From the NCBI GenBank assembly GCA_050699715.1, contig JBOHFR010000018.1, positions 12,950 through 76,949 of the forward strand: 64,000 nt of DNA. Reading direction: 5' to 3'. Source of the stretch: GCA-003244245 sp050699715 (GTDB lineage Bacteria; Actinomycetota; Actinomycetes; Mycobacteriales; Pseudonocardiaceae). Each line of letters begins with the position of its first letter. Positions within the stretch are counted from its first letter, which is position 1. The notes beneath the pieces were generated by a model. It saw only the letters and a list, made by a program, of their open reading frames with translations. It was not told the origin of the DNA and ran no database searches. A program made the position numbers and the translations under genes. Shown piece after piece: positions 1 to 8,366 of the stretch.

Positions 1-227
1 CCGAGGAGGAGCTCGCCGCCCACGGGCTGCTTCCCCATTCAAGCCCGGGTTGTTCGAGTACCGGGCGGTGATCCCATGTCTACCAGCCTTCCTGTCGAAC
101 TCGGCAACAGTAGAGTCGATCATCGGCACCGGTGCCGCGCCATGAACCCGATGTGGATGAGTTCAGAAGCTGCTTGTGCGAGCGGCGCTCTGCTGGGATG
201 CTTACTTAGCCCAAACGGGCGAAGGGT
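1..227. other. Left-edge stretch with no confident gene
   Basis: No convincing gene is visible. A plus-strand frame from base 3 is open to a TGA near base 71 and begins EEELAAHGLLPHS, which could be the C-terminus of a gene entering from the left; too little is present to identify it. A longer open frame at 76-396 has Arg/Pro/Gly-rich, low-complexity composition typical of a GC-rich shadow frame and runs antiparallel to the PRC-barrel gene. Confidence 0.3.
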
Positions 228-266
228 GTGCGGGCGGCCGCATGGGGGGTGGGCGGCCGCCCGCAC
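228..266 (-). terminator. Strong GC hairpin downstream of the PRC-barrel operon
   Basis: A perfect 14-bp inverted repeat has arms at 228-241 and 253-266 (left arm GTGCGGGCGGCCGC) and an 11-base loop. It lies about 50 bases past the stop codon of the minus-strand PRC-barrel gene. There is no U-tract, which is common for actinobacterial terminators. The role is inferred from position and stem strength; it could also serve a plus-strand gene ending near base 71. Confidence 0.5.
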
Positions 267-315
267 CTCGACTGCAAGCCCCGTACGCGGGAAGCCACGG
301 GAAGTTAGGGTCCAG

Positions 316-750
316 CTAGGTCGACACGACGACCGCGTAGCCGCCCAGACCGATCAGCCGCCGCCCGTCGATGGTCTCGGTCTTGGTGATCAATGAGATG
401 ACGGCTCCCGTCTCCGGATCGAAGTCCACGTCGGTGACCGGGCCGATCGCCATTCCTCGCTCGGTGAGCACCCGCTTGCCTATGATCTCCAGGTCGTTGT
501 CCTCGGCCCGCTGCTCCACGGCGTCGCGGGCCGGCCGGATCACCGCGTCGGTAACGACCGTCACCGCGTCGGGCCCGAAACCCTGCACGTCCTCCCAGGC
601 GAGCAAGGTGCCGGCACCGCTGACCTTGCCCAATCGCAGCAGTGCCACCCTGGCCGGCCCGGGTAGTACGACGAAGCCGTCCACCCTAGCCACCCGGGTC
701 GCGGTGGTGGTGTTCACCACGTTGCGCTTGCGTGCCTGGCTGAACAGCAT
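316..750 (-). CDS. PRC-barrel domain protein (second of pair)
   Basis: A 144-residue soluble protein of the PRC-barrel type. The segment ...KRVLTERGMAIGPVTDVDFDPETG... and the final IGLGGYAVVV resemble PRC-barrel beta strands, a fold found in ribosome maturation factors and in many actinobacterial proteins of unclear role. The ATG start shares one base with the stop of the upstream PRC-barrel gene (TGATG), so the two are translationally coupled and probably act together. No catalytic residues are evident. A GC hairpin follows the stop. The assignment rests on sequence character and the pairing. Confidence 0.7.
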   Translation of the reverse strand: MLFSQARKRNVVNTTTATRVARVDGFVVLPGPARVALLRLGKVSGAGTLLAWEDVQGFGPDAVTVVTDAVIRPARDAVEQRAEDNDLEIIGKRVLTERGMAIGPVTDVDFDPETGAVISLITKTETIDGRRLIGLGGYAVVVST

Positions 751-1337
751 CAGCTGGCCCCTTCCCGCAACCGGGCCCGGAAGGCGCCCACCGCCGCCCC
801 GAACCCAGCCAGGTCCTCGGAGACGAACTCGGTGGCCGCCGCAGGCACGATGAGGTGCTCGCCCGAGACCGCCACGGTGTCGGGCAGCGGGATGAACACC
901 CGCCGTCCCGCCGTGCCGAGCGCCTCGCTGGCCTGCACCTCATAGCCCACCACGTCCAGGCTCGTCTCGCTGTGCAGCACGACATCCACCACCCGCCCAA
1001 GATCCCGCCCGGTGTCGGTGAGCACTCGATCCTCCAGCACATCCGCCTTGTGGGCCTGCTTGCGTGGCGCGAGCTCCTTGGCCGGGACCAGCACTGTCTC
1101 GTCGGAGACCATCACGGCGTCCCGGCCCACGCCGTGCACCCCGCCCCAGAGCAGCGAATCCTTGCGGGACCGGCTGAACAATCCCGGATTGCGCAGGGTG
1201 AAACCGGCAATGCGGCCACCGGCGCGTTCGAAGACGATATCTTTGATCTCGGCGACCAGCTCGCCGCCCAGGGTGACCACCGGACGGCCGGTCAACTCAC
1301 TGGCCCGCAGCAGCAACAGGGGAGTTGGTGTGGTCAC
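750..1337 (-). CDS. PRC-barrel domain protein (first of pair)
   Basis: A 195-residue protein with two PRC-barrel-like halves: about residues 10-75 (ELTGRPVVTLGGELVAEIKD..., a typical barrel opening) and 95-170 (DVLEDRVLTDTGRDLGRVVD...). No signal peptide or membrane segment is visible. It overlaps the upstream small membrane protein gene by four bases (ATGA) and the downstream PRC-barrel gene by one base, giving a tight three-gene operon. The function of such proteins is unknown. The neighbouring membrane peptide may anchor the pair, which is inference. Confidence 0.75.
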   Translation of the reverse strand: MTTPTPLLLLRASELTGRPVVTLGGELVAEIKDIVFERAGGRIAGFTLRNPGLFSRSRKDSLLWGGVHGVGRDAVMVSDETVLVPAKELAPRKQAHKADVLEDRVLTDTGRDLGRVVDVVLHSETSLDVVGYEVQASEALGTAGRRVFIPLPDTVAVSGEHLIVPAAATEFVSEDLAGFGAAVGAFRARLREGAS

Positions 1338-1471
1338 CGTGAATCACCCCGGTCCGGGTCGCTCAGGCCGATCACGCCGCCGCGCCGCCTCTTGCGCTGC
1401 ACGACGACCGCGAGCGCGGCCAGGGCCGCGACAATGACCAGCGCCAGGATCACCCAGCCCCACCAGTTCAT
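1334..1471 (-). CDS. Small single-span membrane protein
   Basis: A 45-residue peptide beginning MNWWGWVILALVIVAAL: one N-terminal transmembrane helix (residues 2-24) followed by a basic RKRRR stretch that should stay in the cytoplasm. A longer frame reaches 1525, but the start at 1471 has a good Shine-Dalgarno (GGAGG, four bases upstream) and begins right at the helix. It overlaps the next gene by four bases and heads the PRC-barrel operon. Function unknown. Confidence 0.6.
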   Translation of the reverse strand: MNWWGWVILALVIVAALAALAVVVQRKRRRGGVIGLSDPDRGDSR

Positions 1472-1665
1472 CGCCACCTCCGTGCTGTTCCAGGCTGTTC
1501 CGGGACCGGCGCGTCTTTCGCGCACAGTAACGCGCAGGACTCGTGCTTGCTTGCTGGGATGTCACCCAACGGGGGTAAAGTCCGACTTACCCCGGGCTGG
1601 GAACCGGACCCGCCGCAGGCGCGTTGACCCGGTGACCGCCTGCACTGCCCATCTGGAGGAACACG

Positions 1666-2475
1666 GTGCGCACCACCAGCAACCCCGCATTCCGCAATCT
1701 TCCCGTGGGGGGCGGCGGTTATGCGGGCTTCAACTCGGCTCCCGCGCGCTTCCCGGGCGCTGACTCCCGCTATGGCGGCGCCCTGCCGACCACTGGCCGG
1801 CCGATGACCGTCGATGACGTCGTCATCAAGACCGGTATCACCCTGGCCGTCCTGACCGCCACTGGCACGGCGACCTACCTGAGCGGATTGTGGGCGCTCG
1901 CCCTGCCGGCCGCGTTGATCGGCTTTGTACTCGCCATGGTGGTTATCTTCAAGAAGTTGGTCAGCCCGCCCCTGATCCTGGCTTACGCCGCTGTCGAGGG
2001 CGTCTTCCTCGGCGGTGTCAGCGGGGTGATCGCTAGGCCGGTTGGGCGTCTGGTCGGTGCGGCGGGTAGCAGCTCGCTCGTGCTGGAGGCGGTCGCCGGC
2101 ACGGTGCTGGTGTTCGCCGGGATGCTCGTGGTCTACAAGACCGGCGCGGTGAAGGTCACCCCGCGGTTCACCAAGTGGTTGACCGGTGCCATGATCGGGG
2201 TCGTCGGTCTGATGCTGGTGAACCTCATCGCGAACTTCTTCGTCCCCGGTGGCCTTGGCCTGCGTGACGGCGGTCCGCTGGCGATCATCTTCAGCCTGGT
2301 GTGCATCGGAGTCGCGGCGTTCAGCTTCCTCATAGACTTCGACACTGCTGATCAGGCGATCCGGGCCGGCGCGCCGGAGAAGACGGCGTGGTACATCGCC
2401 TTCGGCCTCACGGTGACTCTGGTCTGGTTGTACCTTGAGATCCTCCGGCTGCTGTCCTACCTCCAAAGCGAATAG
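1666..2475 (+). CDS. Bax inhibitor-1/YccA family membrane protein
   Basis: A 269-residue integral membrane protein. A 60-residue polar N-terminus with a short Gly-rich run is followed by about seven hydrophobic helices (roughly residues 57-75, 82-100, 107-127, 135-155, 165-187, 197-217, 240-262). The N-terminal RTTSNPAFRNLP is characteristic of the actinobacterial members. Bax inhibitor-1-like proteins are proposed ion-leak channels, but the role in this lineage is unknown. The GTG start is preceded by TGGAGGA at good spacing. cbs follows nine bases downstream in the same direction, probably in one transcript. Confidence 0.85.
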   Translation: MRTTSNPAFRNLPVGGGGYAGFNSAPARFPGADSRYGGALPTTGRPMTVDDVVIKTGITLAVLTATGTATYLSGLWALALPAALIGFVLAMVVIFKKLVSPPLILAYAAVEGVFLGGVSGVIARPVGRLVGAAGSSSLVLEAVAGTVLVFAGMLVVYKTGAVKVTPRFTKWLTGAMIGVVGLMLVNLIANFFVPGGLGLRDGGPLAIIFSLVCIGVAAFSFLIDFDTADQAIRAGAPEKTAWYIAFGLTVTLVWLYLEILRLLSYLQSE

Positions 2476-2483
2476 CTGCCACG

Positions 2484-3854
2484 GTGCACTACGCCGAGCA
2501 CATCATCGATCTGGTCGGCGATACCCCGCTCGTGCGGTTGCACGCCGTCACCCAGGACGTGACATCGCTGGTCCTGGCCAAGGTGGAGTACCTCAATCCT
2601 GGCGGCAGCGTGAAGGACCGGATTGCGCTGCGGATGATCGACGCGGCGGAGCGATCTGGTGCGCTGCGACCGGGGGGCACGATTGTGGAGCCGACGTCGG
2701 GCAATACCGGCGTCGGGCTGGCGATGGTCGCTCAACGTAAGGGTTACCGGTGCGTTTTCGTCTGCCCTGACAAGGTTGGCGTGGACAAGCGCGACGTGCT
2801 CAAGGCCTACGGCGCCGAGGTTGTCGTGTGCCCCACTGCGGTCGCCGTCGACCACCCCGACTCGTATTACTCGGTGTCTAACCGGTTGGCCAGGGAGATC
2901 GACGGGGCGTGGAAGCCCGACCAGTACTCGAACCCGGAGAACCCGGCCAGTCACTACCACAGCACCGGCCCCGAACTGTGGGCGCAAACCCAGGGGCGGA
3001 TCACGCACTTCGTCGCCGGTATCGGTACCGGTGGGACGATCTCTGGAACTGGGCGCTACCTCAAGGAGGCCAGCGACGGCCGGGTGCAGGTCGTCGGCGT
3101 CGATCCGGAAGGCTCGGTGTACTCGGGCGGCGGTGGCCGGCCCTATCTGGTGGAAGGTGTCGGGGAGGACTTCTGGCCCTGCACGTATGACCGGAGCATC
3201 TGTGACGAGATCATTCCAGTCTCGGACGCCGACTCCTTCACCATGACCCGGCGGCTGGCCCGGGAGGAGGGGTTGCTGCTGGGGGGATCCTGCGGGATGG
3301 CTGTGGTAGGCGCGCTGCGGGTCGCGTGCCGGGCCAATCCCGACTCAGTGATCGTGGTGTTGCTGCCTGATGGCGGGCGCGGTTACCTGGGCAAGGTCTT
3401 CAACGACGCATGGATGGCCACCTACGGTTTCCTGCCCCCGGATTCCTCGGGGGCGACGGTCGCCGATGTGCTGGTTGGTAAGGATGGCGCCTTGCCCAAG
3501 CTGGTGCACACCCATCCGAACGAGACCCTCGCCGAGGCCGTGATGATCCTGCGCGAGTTCGGGGTCTCGCAGCTACCCGTGGTCGCCGCCGAGCCGCCGG
3601 TCATGGCGGCCGAGGTGATCGGCGCGGTCAGTGAGCGCACCCTGCTGCAGGCCTTGTTCGCCGGTGACGCGCAACTCGCCGATCGGATCGAGGCGCATAT
3701 GGCGGCACCGCTTCCGACGATCGGCGCGGGCGAGTCGATCGGGTCCCTGATGCGGGCATTGGCCGACGCCGACGGCGCCATGGTCTTGATTGACGGCAAA
3801 CCGGCGGGGGTGGTCACTCGTCAAGATGTGCTGGGATTTCTGGCTGGGCGCTGA
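2484..3854 (+). CDS. cbs: Cystathionine beta-synthase
   Basis: 456 residues. A PLP-dependent fold-type II enzyme that condenses serine (or O-acetylserine) with homocysteine to give cystathionine, the first step of reverse transsulfuration. Residues 1-320 form the catalytic domain: PLP lysine K44 in NPGGSVKDR, the phosphate-binding TSGNTG near 76-81, and the GIGTGGTISG loop. Residues from about 330 form a tandem CBS-domain pair (LPKLVHTHPNETL..., ending VVTRQDVLGFL), usually a regulatory nucleotide/AdoMet sensor. The start is GTG. The order cbs, pra-like gene, metB matches M. tuberculosis, supporting a transsulfuration role rather than O-acetylserine sulfhydrylase. Confidence 0.95.
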   Translation: MHYAEHIIDLVGDTPLVRLHAVTQDVTSLVLAKVEYLNPGGSVKDRIALRMIDAAERSGALRPGGTIVEPTSGNTGVGLAMVAQRKGYRCVFVCPDKVGVDKRDVLKAYGAEVVVCPTAVAVDHPDSYYSVSNRLAREIDGAWKPDQYSNPENPASHYHSTGPELWAQTQGRITHFVAGIGTGGTISGTGRYLKEASDGRVQVVGVDPEGSVYSGGGGRPYLVEGVGEDFWPCTYDRSICDEIIPVSDADSFTMTRRLAREEGLLLGGSCGMAVVGALRVACRANPDSVIVVLLPDGGRGYLGKVFNDAWMATYGFLPPDSSGATVADVLVGKDGALPKLVHTHPNETLAEAVMILREFGVSQLPVVAAEPPVMAAEVIGAVSERTLLQALFAGDAQLADRIEAHMAAPLPTIGAGESIGSLMRALADADGAMVLIDGKPAGVVTRQDVLGFLAGR

Positions 3855-3921
3855 GAGCGGGGGCGAGCTGATCCGCTAACGTGGCCGCTCCAGGCTGCCC
3901 TAGCGAGGGGATTCGAACCCG

Positions 3922-4407
3922 ATGACGATTCCCCAGCCGCAGTATCAGGAGCCGCAGCGTCAGGATTCGCAGTATCAGGAGCCCAGCCCAGAACTGGACA
4001 GCCCCTCCGCGTTCGCGCCACAACTGTCCGTGCCACCACCGCAGTTCGGACGATTACCCGATATTATCCCATTGCGGGAACCTGCCCCATCGCAGGTTCC
4101 TCAGGTGGATACCAGCTCGCGGATTCCGCAACCAGAGCCGCGGGCGGGCCTCGGGGCCAGGGCGATCATCTTCTTGATCGACTACGTAGCTCCGGTTATC
4201 GTGCTGATTCTCCTGCTTTGCCTCGGTGCCCGCGCCGGCAGCACGGCGTGGCGCCTGGTGCTCGCTGTCGTGGGTGTGGGGCTGCTGGGCTGTGGTGTCT
4301 GGACCTCCGGTGGTGTCTGGAACTCCGGCTACCGGCGGGGCACGACGAGGCGAAGCCTCGGTGCCCGGGTGGTGCGGATGACCGAACACCGTAAGCTAGC
4401 GCCGTGA
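3922..4407 (+). CDS. Proline-rich RDD-domain membrane protein (Pra-like)
   Basis: 161 residues. The first 75 are Pro/Gln-rich with repeats of the type QYQEP, predicted disordered. From about residue 76 (LGARAIIFLIDYVAPVIVL) there is an RDD-type domain with two hydrophobic helices (about 80-100 and 108-128) and a basic tail. It lies between cbs and metB, the position of the proline-rich antigen homologue in M. tuberculosis. Its TGA overlaps the metB GTG by four bases. RDD proteins are membrane proteins of uncertain, possibly transport, role. Confidence 0.75.
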   Translation: MTIPQPQYQEPQRQDSQYQEPSPELDSPSAFAPQLSVPPPQFGRLPDIIPLREPAPSQVPQVDTSSRIPQPEPRAGLGARAIIFLIDYVAPVIVLILLLCLGARAGSTAWRLVLAVVGVGLLGCGVWTSGGVWNSGYRRGTTRRSLGARVVRMTEHRKLAP

Positions 4408-5555
4408 CAGCTAGCACCGTGACAGGCTTCGCTACTCGCGCGATCCATGCTGGTCAGGACCCTGACCCTGATACCGGCTCGGTGATCGTGCCGATCTATG
4501 CCACATCCACCTTCGCTCAGGATGGGGTCGGCGGGCTGCGCGGGGGATACGAGTACGCGCGCACCGCCAACCCCACCCGCACCGCGTTGGAGACCTGCCT
4601 GGCCGCGCTGGAGGGAGCACGACACGGGCGGGCCTTCGCCTCCGGGATGGCGGCCAGCGACGTGCTGCTGCGGGCGACCTGTCGGCCCGGTGACCACGTC
4701 ATCATCCCTGACGACGCCTACGGCGGCACGTTCCGTTTGATCGACAAGGTGTTCCGGCACTGGGGGATCGAGCACACCGCCGTCGGGCAGCCCGATCTCG
4801 ACGCTGTGCGGGCCGCGATGCGCTCGACCACCCGATTGGTGTGGTGCGAGACGCCCACCAACCCGCTGCTCACCATCGCTGACATCGCGGCGCTGGCCGG
4901 TATCGCGCACGAGGGCGGTGCCCGCCTGGTGGTGGACAACACTTTCGCCACGCCTTACCTTCAGACTCCCCTGGGGCTCGGCGCGGACGTGGTGCTCCAC
5001 TCGACCACCAAGTACCTCGGCGGGCACTCCGACGTTGTCGGAGGTGCGCTGGTCACCGATGACACCGAGTTGGACGAACAGGTGGCCTTCCTGCAGAACA
5101 GCGCCGGTGCGGTGCCCGGGCCGTTCGATGCCTGGCTGACTCTACGCGGGATCAAGACCCTCGCGGTGCGCATGGAGCGCCACTGCGACAACGCCGAGCG
5201 GATCGTCACGGCGTTGCAAGCGCACCCGGCGATCACCGGCGTCCGCTACCCCGGCTTGGACACCCATCCTGGCCACGAGGTGGCCACCAAGCAGATGCGC
5301 CGATTCGGTGGCATGGTCTCGTTCACCGTCCGGGGTGGCGCTGCGGCGGCGTTGGCGGTCTGCGCCCGGACCCGGCTGTTCACCCTGGCCGAGTCGCTAG
5401 GGGGGGTCGAGTCCCTCATCGAGCACCCCGGACGCATGACGCACGCCTCCACCACAGGAACACCCCTGGAGGTGCCCGCCGAGCTGCTCCGGCTGTCGGT
5501 AGGCATCGAGGACGTCGAGGACCTGATCGACGACGTGCTCGCGGCACTCGGGTAG
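4404..5555 (+). CDS. metB: Cystathionine gamma-synthase
   Basis: 383 residues; a Cys/Met-metabolism PLP enzyme of the expected length. The internal aldimine lysine is K203 in STTKYLGGHSD. Other signatures are EYARTANPTRTALE near residue 50, the substrate-loop GGYEYAR, and DNTFATP near 178. It makes cystathionine from an activated homoserine and cysteine, the reverse flux to the cbs step upstream, so the locus handles Cys/Met interconversion. Cystathionine gamma-lyase belongs to the same family and cannot be fully excluded by sequence. Translation is coupled to the preceding gene through GTGA. Confidence 0.9.
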   Translation: MTASTVTGFATRAIHAGQDPDPDTGSVIVPIYATSTFAQDGVGGLRGGYEYARTANPTRTALETCLAALEGARHGRAFASGMAASDVLLRATCRPGDHVIIPDDAYGGTFRLIDKVFRHWGIEHTAVGQPDLDAVRAAMRSTTRLVWCETPTNPLLTIADIAALAGIAHEGGARLVVDNTFATPYLQTPLGLGADVVLHSTTKYLGGHSDVVGGALVTDDTELDEQVAFLQNSAGAVPGPFDAWLTLRGIKTLAVRMERHCDNAERIVTALQAHPAITGVRYPGLDTHPGHEVATKQMRRFGGMVSFTVRGGAAAALAVCARTRLFTLAESLGGVESLIEHPGRMTHASTTGTPLEVPAELLRLSVGIEDVEDLIDDVLAALG

Positions 5556-5601
5556 CGCGCGTCGGGCTAGTCACCCGGTGGGTCCTAGTCACTCAGTGGT
5601 C

Positions 5602-5832
5602 CTAGTCACTCAGTGGCTTTCTCGGCGGTTGCGGGGACTGTGGGACGGGTGGCGGCGCCACGGGTAGGTCGGCGCTGTTGAGGCATCCACCGATGAGCGC
5701 GACGCCACCGGGCACTCGCACGTAACTACCCGGCTCGGGGCAGCCCGCCCGCTGCGCCGTGAAGACGGCGGCGCCAGCGAGCACCGCGGCCACCCCAGCC
5801 GTGACCACAACCGGCATCCAGCGGCGGGCCAT
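5602..5832 (-). CDS. Small secreted or membrane-anchored protein
   Basis: A 76-residue product starting MARRWMPVVVTAG with a hydrophobic stretch (residues 6-25, ending AAVFTAQ) that looks like a signal peptide or anchor, then a short domain with two cysteines (C31, C50) and a Pro-rich tail (PPPVPQSPQPP). A longer minus frame extends to 6618 but is antisense to ilvA; the ATG at 5832 has GGGAGG just upstream. It is convergent with metB and divergent from ilvA. The two cysteines could form an extracytoplasmic disulphide. Function unknown. Confidence 0.55.
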   Translation of the reverse strand: MARRWMPVVVTAGVAAVLAGAAVFTAQRAGCPEPGSYVRVPGGVALIGGCLNSADLPVAPPPVPQSPQPPRKPLSD

Positions 5833-5883
5833 CCCACCTCCCGAGACTCCTCTCGACCTTACCCGCTGGAAGGATCGCCGACC

Positions 5884-7089
5884 ATGGAACTGGTCGGCGT
5901 CGAGAGAATCAGAGTCGCCCGGGAGACGCTGCACGGCATCGTCCGGCGCACGCCAGTGAAGCACTCCGGGGTGCTTGAGCGGCGCTGCGCGATCCCGGTC
6001 TATCTCAAATGCGAGAATCTCCAGCGCACCGGTTCGTTCAAGATCCGGGGCGCCTACGTCCGGATCCACGCCCTGTCCGCGGCCGAGCGGGCCTGCGGCG
6101 TGGTGGCGGCCAGCGCTGGCAATCATGGGCAGGGCGTGGCGCTGGCGGCCGCGATGCTGGGCACCACCGCAACGGTGTACATGCCGGTGACCGCGGCGTT
6201 GCCCAAGCTCGCCGCAACCCGCAGCTATGGTGCGCAGGTACGCCTCGTTGGTGACGTCGTCGAGGAGTCGCTGGTTGCGGCGCGCCGCTTCGCGCACGAC
6301 ACCGGGGCGGTGTTCATCCACCCGTTCGACCACCCTGACGTGCTTGCTGGCCAGGGCACGGTGGGTTTGGAAGTGCTCGAACAGCTGCCCGACGTCGCGA
6401 CTGTCCTGGTCCCCACCGGTGGCGGTGGCCTGGTCGGTGGGATCGCCGCCGCTGTCAAGGGCATCAAACCTGACGTGAGAGTGATCGCCGTGCAGGCCGA
6501 TGCCGCTGCGGTCTGGCCCGCCTCGCTGGCTGCCGGGGCGCCGATCCGGCTGCGAGCGCAGCACACGATGGCCGATGGCATCGCGGTCTCCGAAGTGGGT
6601 CCGGTGAGCTTCGCGCATGTCTCCGCCCTGGTCGACGAGGTACTGACCGTGGGGGAGGAGGCACTGTCCCAGGCGCTGCTGCTGTGCCTGGAGCGGGTCA
6701 AGATGCTCGTTGAGCCCGCGGGTGCGGTCGCCGTCGCGGCGCTGCTGGAATCCACCGTGCGTTTCCCCGGACCGGTCTGCGCCGTGCTGTCCGGGGGCAA
6801 CGTCGACCCGCTACTCCTGATGCGCCTCATCCGGCACGGCCTGAGTGCGGACGGCCGATTCCTGGCCCTGCGGGTGACTATGCCCGACCGGCCGGGGGAG
6901 CTCGCCACGTTGTTGGCCCGGGTGGGCAAGTCAGGTGCCAACGTGGTCGACGTGGCACATTCCCGGATCGCCGGCCACCTTGCGGTTGGCGATGTCGTCG
7001 TCGCGCTGAGTCTGGAGACCCGGGGTCGAGAGCACTGCGCGGAACTTGTTGCCGATCTGGGGGCTGCCGGCTACCACGTCACGCGATGA
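5884..7089 (+). CDS. ilvA: Threonine ammonia-lyase (threonine dehydratase)
   Basis: 401 residues. A PLP enzyme that converts threonine to 2-oxobutyrate and ammonia, feeding isoleucine synthesis. PLP lysine K53 lies in TGSFKIRGA; the SAGNHGQGVA loop is near residue 78 and the Gly-rich VPTGGGGLVGG near 178. Residues from about 325 form a single ACT-like regulatory domain (LRVTMPDRPGELATLLARVG), giving the short form of the enzyme, often called TdcB-like. Whether it is anabolic or catabolic cannot be told from sequence. Confidence 0.9.
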   Translation: MELVGVERIRVARETLHGIVRRTPVKHSGVLERRCAIPVYLKCENLQRTGSFKIRGAYVRIHALSAAERACGVVAASAGNHGQGVALAAAMLGTTATVYMPVTAALPKLAATRSYGAQVRLVGDVVEESLVAARRFAHDTGAVFIHPFDHPDVLAGQGTVGLEVLEQLPDVATVLVPTGGGGLVGGIAAAVKGIKPDVRVIAVQADAAAVWPASLAAGAPIRLRAQHTMADGIAVSEVGPVSFAHVSALVDEVLTVGEEALSQALLLCLERVKMLVEPAGAVAVAALLESTVRFPGPVCAVLSGGNVDPLLLMRLIRHGLSADGRFLALRVTMPDRPGELATLLARVGKSGANVVDVAHSRIAGHLAVGDVVVALSLETRGREHCAELVADLGAAGYHVTR

Positions 7090-7099
7090 GCTGAATAAC

Positions 7100-7588
7100 T
7101 CAGCCCCGGAAGGGTTCGGCCTTGACGACGGCGACGGTCATCAAACCGCCGTTGGGCAGCTCGTAACGACGGTCTTCGCCCTCGTGGGCGCCGATGATCG
7201 CCTTACCCAACGGGGAGTTGGGCGAGTAGACCTCCAGGTTGCCGTGGGCAACTTCCTCCAGGGAGCCGAGCAGGAAGGTCTCAGTCTCGTCGTCATTCTC
7301 ATAGCGCACCGTGACAACCATTCCCGGTGCGGCAACCCCAGATTCGGCCGGGGCCGCGCCGACTTTGGCCACTCGCAGTAGTTCCTGCAGCTGGCGGATC
7401 CGCGCCTCGAGCTGGGCCTGCTCCTCGCGGGCTGCGTGATACCCGCCGTTCTCCTTGAGATCACCCTCCTCGCGGGCGTCGTTGATCTTCGCGGCAATGA
7501 CTGGGCGGTTTACGATCAGCTCGTCGAGCTCCTGCTTGAGCCGGTCGTAGGACTCCTGGGTCAACCAGGCTACCTGGGTTTCGCTCAC
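7100..7588 (-). CDS. greA: Transcription elongation factor GreA
   Basis: 162 residues. An N-terminal coiled coil (residues 5-75, ending in HAAREEQAQLEARIRQLQELL) enters the RNA polymerase secondary channel. Its tip carries the acidic residues of NDAREEGDLKENGGYH needed for transcript cleavage in backtracked complexes. The C-terminal FKBP-like domain has the hallmark VYSPNSPLGKAIIG. Three in-frame GTG codons are possible starts (7597, 7594, 7588); the last has AGAAGGAG at eight bases and is chosen. Confidence 0.95.
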   Translation of the reverse strand: MSETQVAWLTQESYDRLKQELDELIVNRPVIAAKINDAREEGDLKENGGYHAAREEQAQLEARIRQLQELLRVAKVGAAPAESGVAAPGMVVTVRYENDDETETFLLGSLEEVAHGNLEVYSPNSPLGKAIIGAHEGEDRRYELPNGGLMTVAVVKAEPFRG

Positions 7589-7794
7589 AGTCACCACTCC
7601 TTCTGATCCGACGTCCGCTACCGCGGGACGGAGCACACCGAACCGCTGGCTTGGCAGCCAGCGGCCGGAACGGAAAAACACGGCCCTGCCCCGGGGCCGT
7701 GCGTACCCTCCACGGTAACATGAGATGTCCGGTTCGGCCTCAGCCTTATGGGTGGTGAAGTCTGGATCGTGCCTGCTCAACAGGGCTCTTCAGG

Positions 7795-8238
7795 TCAGGA
7801 ATCTCGGATGGGAACGAGATAGGCGGGCACCTGAAGCGAACATCCGTAGACCTCAGCGATGACCGGAGGTCGGGAAGTGTGCACCACGGTGGACAGCGCA
7901 AGGGGACCGGCGGCGGGGGGCACGTAGAGCTCCTTGCGCCCGGTCTCCGCCCCGTCTCGAGAGCGGGCCCGGACGATACACACGGCAGGACGCGAGGGAT
8001 CGTCCCGGAGCACGGTCAGACGCAGCTGCACAGCGTTGTCCGGTAAAAGGGTGAAGCCCAGTACCTCGCTTCGGATCGGCGTGCTGCCGAGGTTGCGGTA
8101 GCCGATCACCGCGATCGCCAGGCCGGCGAGCGCCGCGAGCAGCAGCCCTACCGGCACGGCGTGGTGGTAAGCGCCACGGCGAGCGTCACCGGGGGCTCGG
8201 CGTCCGTAGCGACCCTCGGGAAGCTGGCCAGTGGCCAC
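7795..8238 (-). CDS. DUF4307 membrane protein
   Basis: 147 residues. A cytoplasmic N-terminus of about 25 residues (GQLPEGRYG) precedes one transmembrane helix (VGLLLAALAGLAIAVIGY). An extracytoplasmic beta-rich domain follows, with the conserved VLGFTLLPDNAVQLRLTV and two cysteines. This matches the actinobacterial DUF4307 family found beside greA and mca in mycobacteria. The GTG start has AAGGAGG nine bases upstream, so the longer frame to 8421 is not used. It diverges from mca. Function unknown. Confidence 0.8.
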   Translation of the reverse strand: MATGQLPEGRYGRRAPGDARRGAYHHAVPVGLLLAALAGLAIAVIGYRNLGSTPIRSEVLGFTLLPDNAVQLRLTVLRDDPSRPAVCIVRARSRDGAETGRKELYVPPAAGPLALSTVVHTSRPPVIAEVYGCSLQVPAYLVPIRDS

Positions 8239-8366
8239 GGCGTTGTACCTCCTTGATGGCTCTCGTGCTGGTCTCGTGATGCTTCTGTCGGTCCGGCAGG
8301 CAACAATGGTCCCAACTGGGTCCGAAATGGTCCAACATACGGTGCTGGAAGGATGAGCAGGCATCC

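Noticed and set aside
76..396. 106-residue plus-strand open frame at the left edge
   Set aside because: It has biased Arg/Gly/Ala composition, no ribosome site, and runs through the hairpin and the end of the PRC-barrel gene.
3900..3990. A possible minus-strand tRNA, because GGGTTCGAATCCC (a T-arm-like sequence) is present around 3909-3922
   Set aside because: No matching acceptor or anticodon stem can be built within 70-95 bases, and the segment overlaps the start of the RDD-domain gene.
5602..6618. 338-residue minus-strand open frame
   Set aside because: Most of it is antisense to ilvA; only the 76 residues from the ATG at 5832, with a good ribosome site, are plausible.
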